Of a DNA stretch of 46,394 bases, positions 42,060 to 46,394 are shown one piece after another. The notes under the pieces are model-generated. The model was not told the DNA's origin. It ran no database searches and worked only from the letters and a program-made list of their open reading frames with translations. This stretch comes from Lachnospiraceae bacterium. Lineage in GTDB: Bacteria; Bacillota; Clostridia; Lachnospirales; Lachnospiraceae. The position numbers were made by a program, and so were the translations under genes. The DNA lies in the NCBI GenBank assembly GCA_017438305.1, contig JAFRVX010000020.1, forward strand, positions 1 to 46,394, given 5' to 3'. How positions within the stretch are numbered: the stretch's first letter is position 1; every line of letters begins with the position of its first letter.

Positions 42060-42740
42060 ATGAGTTACAGAATATTGATCGCTGAAGACGACGAGCGGCT
42101 GCGTGAGATCGTGACCGATTACTTCAGCAGCAAGAATACGGAAGTCTGCCAGGCTGCCGACGGAGAAGAGGCTCTTGAAGCGCTTCGGGAAGAGCGTTTT
42201 GACGCTGTCCTTCTGGATATCATGATGCCCCGTCTTAACGGTCTGGCCGTCCTTCAGGCTGTACGGAAGAACAATGATGTTCCGTTGATCATCCTCACCG
42301 CCCTTTCTGATGAAGAAGACAAACTGAAGGGTTACGAGCTTGGGGCCGACGATTACGTTACCAAGCCCTTTTCTCTGTCGGTGCTTTACGCAAAGACCAT
42401 GGCCCTCATCCGGAGGAATGAAAGGAAGGTCCTCTCTTCCGGACAGCTGATCGCCGGGGGCATAACCCTGGATCTTCTGGAAAAAAGCGTCCGGATCTCC
42501 GGTCGGGAGATCCGGCTTACGCCGAAAGAATACGCGCTCCTGCTTTACCTGATGCAGAACAAAGGCCAGGTCTTAAGCCGGGAAGCGCTGCTGGTCCATT
42601 GCTGGGGATATGATTACGACGGGGACGAGCGTTCGGTGGATACGCACATCAAAAGACTCCGTGAAAAGCTTCAGGACAAGGCTTCCTGCATACAGACCGT
42701 GATCAAGTCCGGTTACCGGTTTAAGGAGGATATTCCATGA
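42060..42740 (+). CDS. OmpR/PhoB-family response regulator
   Basis: A 226-residue regulator. The receiver domain has the acidic pair E9-D10-D11, phosphate acceptor D53 in VLLDIMMP and K102 in YVTKPFS. The C-terminal winged helix (RLTPKEYALLLYLMQNKGQVLSREALLVHCWGYD, then VDTHIKRLREKL and IQTVIKSGYRF) binds DNA. AAAGGAGGT precedes the ATG, and the stop overlaps the kinase start by 4 bases. Signal and targets are unknown. Confidence 0.97.
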   Translation: MSYRILIAEDDERLREIVTDYFSSKNTEVCQAADGEEALEALREERFDAVLLDIMMPRLNGLAVLQAVRKNNDVPLIILTALSDEEDKLKGYELGADDYVTKPFSLSVLYAKTMALIRRNERKVLSSGQLIAGGITLDLLEKSVRISGREIRLTPKEYALLLYLMQNKGQVLSREALLVHCWGYDYDGDERSVDTHIKRLREKLQDKASCIQTVIKSGYRFKEDIP

Positions 42741-44782
42741 AGAAGAAAACATCCTTTCGTATGATCGCCCGGAGGATCATTCCGGGGATCCTTGCCCTCT
42801 GGCTTTTAACCATCATTCTCGTCACCCTTAACAACACCGCCTATATCCGGGATATCCTGTATGACAGCTCGGCAGCCTTTACCGATTATTTATGTGAAAG
42901 ACAGCTGGCGCCCTATTTCACAGAAGGCGATCCCCGGTACGGCGTACAATATGATAATACTTCCATATATGAATATGATATGCTTTCCACCGTGCTCGAC
43001 TGTTCAATGATCAGCGGTAAGACTGCCAGTATTTCATGGCAAAGCCGGCAGCACTCGGAAATCATATACTACCGCAGTTATTCCGTGCCTTATCCCATGG
43101 AAACAGCCGTGGTCCTGTACGATGCCTCCGGAAAGATTCTGTTTTCCACCGACGATGACATCCTGTATTTCTCTTATCTGACCCAGGAGGAATGGGAAAC
43201 TTTTGATGATTCCTGGCCTGAACTGCTTGCCAAAACCGGATGGATCGATTTCGGAAAAGAAACCGCTGGTGACGCAAGCCTGATGACTGCCATCCGGCAG
43301 CTGTTTTCCGAAGAACTGCCTGTCAATACCGTAAACGGAATTCTCCGGATCAAAGGATATTTTGAGGGAAGCCGTCTGGTCCCGGCCAATGTGGATTATG
43401 TATCCTATGACACTCTTCCCCTGCAGACCTATTTTATCAAAGAAGCCCGGGACCTGGATCTGAAAAATGAATTGGTCTGGCGGAAAGTCTATGAGAGCCC
43501 TGACGTTTCTCCGGAACAGTCCCTGAAGGCTTATTACCTGGTATACCCCAATACCTGGATTCATTCTGAAAAAAAAGTCACTTTGGACGGAAAAACCTAT
43601 CCTTCTCTGGTTTCACTGCTGAAAGGCCTGGATATTCCTTCCGATGGAAACGTTGTTTTTGATCCGATGAATCCTTCCCTTTACCGGATAAAATACGGAC
43701 TTTTTTCCGGCCTTCTGATGGTAAACGCCAGGCTGCTGTCTGATCCGGAGCAGCCGCTGCCGGAAGAAAAAGAAAGCTCGGAAAACCGGGCTGTCTATAT
43801 CATAACAGCGGAAAAAAGCAGCCCGCTGCTCTGCGCCGTAAAGGGTCTTGGCGGGATCTATCTCATTACCTTCGCCGCTGCCTGCCTTCTTGCGGCAATT
43901 CTTCTCTTCATCGTGAAAAGACACCTGACCGATCCTGTGGATAAAATGATCACAGCCATGGAAGAAGACAGCTGGAACACGGACCCGCCCATCAAGGATA
44001 CCGCTGTTCTGTGGCCGGAAGGTATGCGGCTGAAGAAACTTTTCGAAACCCTTCAGCGGAATACCCTCGAGAACAGCCGGCAGATCACCCGGCTAAATAC
44101 CGCCCTCGATTATGCCAGAAACGCCGAAGAAAAACGACGGGAAATGACTTCCGGAATGGCCCACGAATTAAAAACTCCTCTCGCGGTGATCCGAAGCTAC
44201 GCGGAGGGGCTGAAGGAACATATTAATGAAGATAAAAGGGATCACTATATCGACGTCATCCTGAAGGAGACCGACCAGACCGACGAGATGGTCCTTGGCA
44301 TGCTGGAGCTGTCCCGTCTGGAGGCCGGAAGAGTGACCGTTTCGGCAGAGGATTTTTCCTTAAAAGAGCTGACGGAGGAGGTGCTGGAACAGTTCGGGAA
44401 GCTTTCGGAAGAGAAAAACCTGACCGTCTCCCTTGATCCCGGTGAAGACTTTCTGACCTCTGCCGATAAAGCCCTGATCAGACGGGTTATTGAAAACCTG
44501 GTGTCCAATGCCGTCAAGTATACGGAAAACGGCGGCAGCATCCGCTGCCGGATCCGGCACAAAGACGGAAAGAGCTGTTTTTCCATTGAAAATGACTGTG
44601 AACCGCTTTCGGAAGATGCTCTGACAAAGGTCTGGGACAGCTTTTACCGGGCTGATGCCTCCCGAAGCCAAAAAGGCACGGGTATCGGCCTTTCCATCGT
44701 CAAAAGCATCATCCTGCTGCACGGCGGCACCCTGAGTGTGAAAAACACCGATACCGGGGTGGAATTCGGGTTTACCCTGTAA
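42737..44782 (+). CDS. Membrane sensor histidine kinase with a large outer domain
   Basis: A 681-residue kinase paired with the regulator before it. Order: membrane helix 1 at about residues 15-33 (GILALWLLTIILVTLNN), an outer sensor domain of about 335 residues with many Tyr and Asp, membrane helix 2 at about 372-393 (YLITFAAACLLAAILLFIV), a HAMP linker, the dimerisation domain with phosphorylated His at about 476 (GMAHELKTPLAVIRSYAEGL), and the ATPase domain with the N box ENLVSNAVKYTENGG and G box KGTGIGLSIVKSI. The outer domain is much longer than in common kinases and is not recognised. Confidence 0.93.
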   Translation: MKKKTSFRMIARRIIPGILALWLLTIILVTLNNTAYIRDILYDSSAAFTDYLCERQLAPYFTEGDPRYGVQYDNTSIYEYDMLSTVLDCSMISGKTASISWQSRQHSEIIYYRSYSVPYPMETAVVLYDASGKILFSTDDDILYFSYLTQEEWETFDDSWPELLAKTGWIDFGKETAGDASLMTAIRQLFSEELPVNTVNGILRIKGYFEGSRLVPANVDYVSYDTLPLQTYFIKEARDLDLKNELVWRKVYESPDVSPEQSLKAYYLVYPNTWIHSEKKVTLDGKTYPSLVSLLKGLDIPSDGNVVFDPMNPSLYRIKYGLFSGLLMVNARLLSDPEQPLPEEKESSENRAVYIITAEKSSPLLCAVKGLGGIYLITFAAACLLAAILLFIVKRHLTDPVDKMITAMEEDSWNTDPPIKDTAVLWPEGMRLKKLFETLQRNTLENSRQITRLNTALDYARNAEEKRREMTSGMAHELKTPLAVIRSYAEGLKEHINEDKRDHYIDVILKETDQTDEMVLGMLELSRLEAGRVTVSAEDFSLKELTEEVLEQFGKLSEEKNLTVSLDPGEDFLTSADKALIRRVIENLVSNAVKYTENGGSIRCRIRHKDGKSCFSIENDCEPLSEDALTKVWDSFYRADASRSQKGTGIGLSIVKSIILLHGGTLSVKNTDTGVEFGFTL

Positions 44783-45136
44783 CAAGTTCCTGAGAAAGGT
44801 GTTCACAAAGGGAAAACCTTCCGGGATATCCACTCATTTCTCTTTAGAATATGTGGATTTTGACGAAAAACCTTCTTCCGACTGGACTTCGGAAACCGCA
44901 GGATAACCGATGCCGGAACTTATACGGCGGTCCTTCCCATCATGCTGACTCAGGAAAAGAGCACCATTGAGATCGATCTGGAAGTCCTGGCTGATACTGA
45001 CTTTCCCTCTCCCGTTCCGGCCTCTTCCGCTTCTCTGATCCCGGAAAACTGCGCATCTGTTGTCATCAAAAAAGCTGAAAGAATACAGGATCGATGGACC
45101 AGAGGAAAAGAAGTGATTCAAAGATCCTCTGAATGA
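44783..45136 (+). pseudogene. Possible frameshifted gene remnant
   Basis: Two overlapping frames give protein-like sequence: GKPSGISTHFSLEYVDFDEK to a TAA near 44905, and from about 44862 another frame continuing DFGNRRITDAGTYTAVLPIM, then LTQEKSTIEIDLEVLAD to 45136. Neither has a ribosome binding site. Together they look like the tail of a secreted beta-sandwich protein broken by a shift near 44890, but no family is recognised. Confidence 0.25.
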
Positions 45137-45159
45137 CTCTTGAGCTTATCATAAGCACA

Positions 45160-45193
45160 GAGCTGCCGCACTAATTGCTTAGTGCGGCAGCTC
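45160..45193. terminator. Strong 14-bp hairpin between converging genes
   Basis: GAGCTGCCGCACTA and TAGTGCGGCAGCTC pair perfectly around a 6-base loop. The kinase operon and the flotillin gene converge on it. T-runs are short (TGTCTTTGGGGCTTTTTT on plus), so the direction is uncertain. Confidence 0.7.
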
Positions 45194-45228
45194 CGTGTCT
45201 TTGGGGCTTTTTTACAGTCCCCTGTTTT

Positions 45229-46394
45229 TTATTCGCTGGCGTCGGTTGATTCGGATGATACCGGGATCGTTACGCCTGTGACATTGACGTTCTTGTTGAC
45301 TTTTGCGTCATAAGTTTCGGCTTTCATGACTTCCAGAAGATCCAGTCCTGTCACTTCCTTCACGGTCTCCATCGTTTTCGCCAGCACGTTCGGTACATAG
45401 GTGCCCATGGAACTGACTCCGTTTCCAGTTCCGCTGTTTCCGCCGTCGATGATCGTGATCTTATCGATGTTTTCCATGGGTTTCGCGATCTCTCTCGCCA
45501 TTTCGGGAAGCGCCTTGACGATCATCTCCATCATAGCTGCCTGGCCGTATTTCTTCATGGCTTCGGCTTTCTTTTCAAGAGCCTCGGCTTCCGCAATACC
45601 CTTGGCCTCAATAGCCCTGGCTTCCGCTTCACCTACAGCCTTGATACCTTCGGCCTCCTGGGTCTTCGCATACATTTCAGCCTCTGCCTTGATCCTTCTG
45701 GCTTCCGCTGCCTTCTCCTGCTCGAACTTTTCTGCTTCTGCTTTTTTCATTCTCTCGAACAGTTCGGCTTCTGCTTTCTGCTGCCTGGCAAACTTATCGG
45801 CTTCCGCTTTCTTCTTGATCTCGGCGTCCAGGGTCTGCTCGGTTACCTCGACCTCTTTCTTCCTGAGTTCGATCTCTCTTTCCTGGCGGGCAATGTTCGC
45901 ATTGGCTGTGGTGATCTCAATGGTCTTCCGCTGCTCTTCTTTCTGGATCTCGTAGGCCGCATCGGCTTCCGCCTGTTTGGCGTCTGATTCTCTCTTCAGT
46001 TCTGCCTGTTTGATCCTCAGCTCATTCTGTTTTGCGGCGATCTCCGCATCCGCTGCCACCTGGGCTTCATTGGCCAGTCTTCTTGCCTCCGCTTCCGCAA
46101 CGGCAACGTCTTTATCCGCCTGGGCTTTTGCGATCGATGCATCCTTCTGGATCTGGGACATGTTATCCTGACCCAGGGCGATGATCAGGCCCTTCTCATC
46201 GTCGATCCTCTGGATATTGCACGAAATGATCTCAATACCGAGGGCGTTCATGTCGGTCTGGGCCTTGCTCTGTACTTCATCGCCGAATTTCTTGCGGTCC
46301 GTGTTCAGTTCCTTTAACTTAACCGTACCGATGATCTCTCTCATGTTGCCCTGAAAGGAATCGGTCAAAGCTGCGCAGATCTGTTCCTCGTTCA
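45229..46394 (-). CDS. Flotillin-like SPFH-domain protein, 5' part outside the window
   Basis: The frame is open to the window edge, so the N-terminus is missing. It reads NEEQICAALTDSFQGNMREI, the end of the SPFH/Band 7 domain, then NMSQIQKDASIAKAQADKDV and a long Ala/Glu-rich coiled coil of flotillin type (repeated EAEA and KAEAE), and a C-terminal region AMMEMIVKALPEMAREIAKPMENIDKITII that is the flotillin assembly motif. Flotillins form scaffolds in membrane microdomains and influence protein sorting and cell-wall synthesis; an NfeD partner would be expected to the right. A TTG at 46368 is not the true start. Confidence 0.93.
   Translation of the reverse strand, partial: NEEQICAALTDSFQGNMREIIGTVKLKELNTDRKKFGDEVQSKAQTDMNALGIEIISCNIQRIDDEKGLIIALGQDNMSQIQKDASIAKAQADKDVAVAEAEARRLANEAQVAADAEIAAKQNELRIKQAELKRESDAKQAEADAAYEIQKEEQRKTIEITTANANIARQEREIELRKKEVEVTEQTLDAEIKKKAEADKFARQQKAEAELFERMKKAEAEKFEQEKAAEARRIKAEAEMYAKTQEAEGIKAVGEAEARAIEAKGIAEAEALEKKAEAMKKYGQAAMMEMIVKALPEMAREIAKPMENIDKITIIDGGNSGTGNGVSSMGTYVPNVLAKTMETVKEVTGLDLLEVMKAETYDAKVNKNVNVTGVTIPVSSESTDASE

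Overview
The window reads as chromosomal DNA of an anaerobic Firmicute, most likely a Clostridia/Lachnospiraceae-type gut bacterium, with base composition near 50% GC by eye. The supporting evidence is inference from gene content: a strict-anaerobe pyruvate formate-lyase with its activase, rubredoxin, the asp23-nusB-xseA-xseB-ispA-dxs-tlyA-recN gene order, a NADP-type glutamate dehydrogenase, an ECF-type vitamin transporter S component, TldD/TldE and AGGAG-type ribosome binding sites throughout. I see no rRNA, tRNA, insertion sequence, prophage or CRISPR array.

Layout. 1-3.8 kb: a hairpin-rich segment, a PNPOx-fold flavin protein, an array of ~73-bp repeats, a sirtuin, and two gene remnants facing head to head that have both lost their 5' ends. 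3.9-6.4 kb: GNAT acetyltransferase and glmS. 6.7-10.4 kb: divergent promoters, then a ZTP (pfl-motif) riboswitch with a terminator controlling pflB-pflA. 10.5-14.8 kb: a small zinc-ribbon protein, an UlaG-like metallo-beta-lactamase-fold hydrolase and the convergent tldD-tldE pair. 15.2-17.5 kb: a three-gene DUF2975 / XRE regulator / single-pass protein module with three operator-like palindromes on its promoter. 17.9-19.4 kb: an ECF sigma factor with a membrane partner. 19.6-27.2 kb: the recN-to-asp23 operon (DNA repair, isoprenoid precursors, exonuclease VII, NusB). 27.4-32.7 kb: a small alarmone synthetase, ECF S component, alpha/beta esterase, RNase Z-like hydrolase and a putative PD-(D/E)XK-type protein. 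32.7-34 kb: 1.27 kb of gene-free, repeat-filled DNA. 34-38 kb: gdhA and a second ECF sigma/membrane partner pair. 38.4-41.5 kb: rubredoxin, oligoendopeptidase F and a small unknown protein. 42-46.4 kb: an OmpR-type two-component system and a flotillin cut by the window end.

The most unusual property is in the DNA between genes. Nearly every long intergenic gap is made of degenerate tandem repeats with periods of about 18-62 bp. In at least six places the repeat unit contains the end of the neighbouring gene, including its stop codon, so the 3' tip of the gene is echoed downstream (pflB, relQ-like synthetase, esterase, nuclease-like gene, the 41.0-kb unknown gene and pflA; gdhA and the second anti-sigma gene are weaker cases). 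A separate ~73-bp repeat family with self-complementary ends forms two arrays 32 kb apart. Together these suggest an active process that builds tandem repeats at gene 3' ends and in spacers of this lineage; its mechanism and role are not visible from one window.
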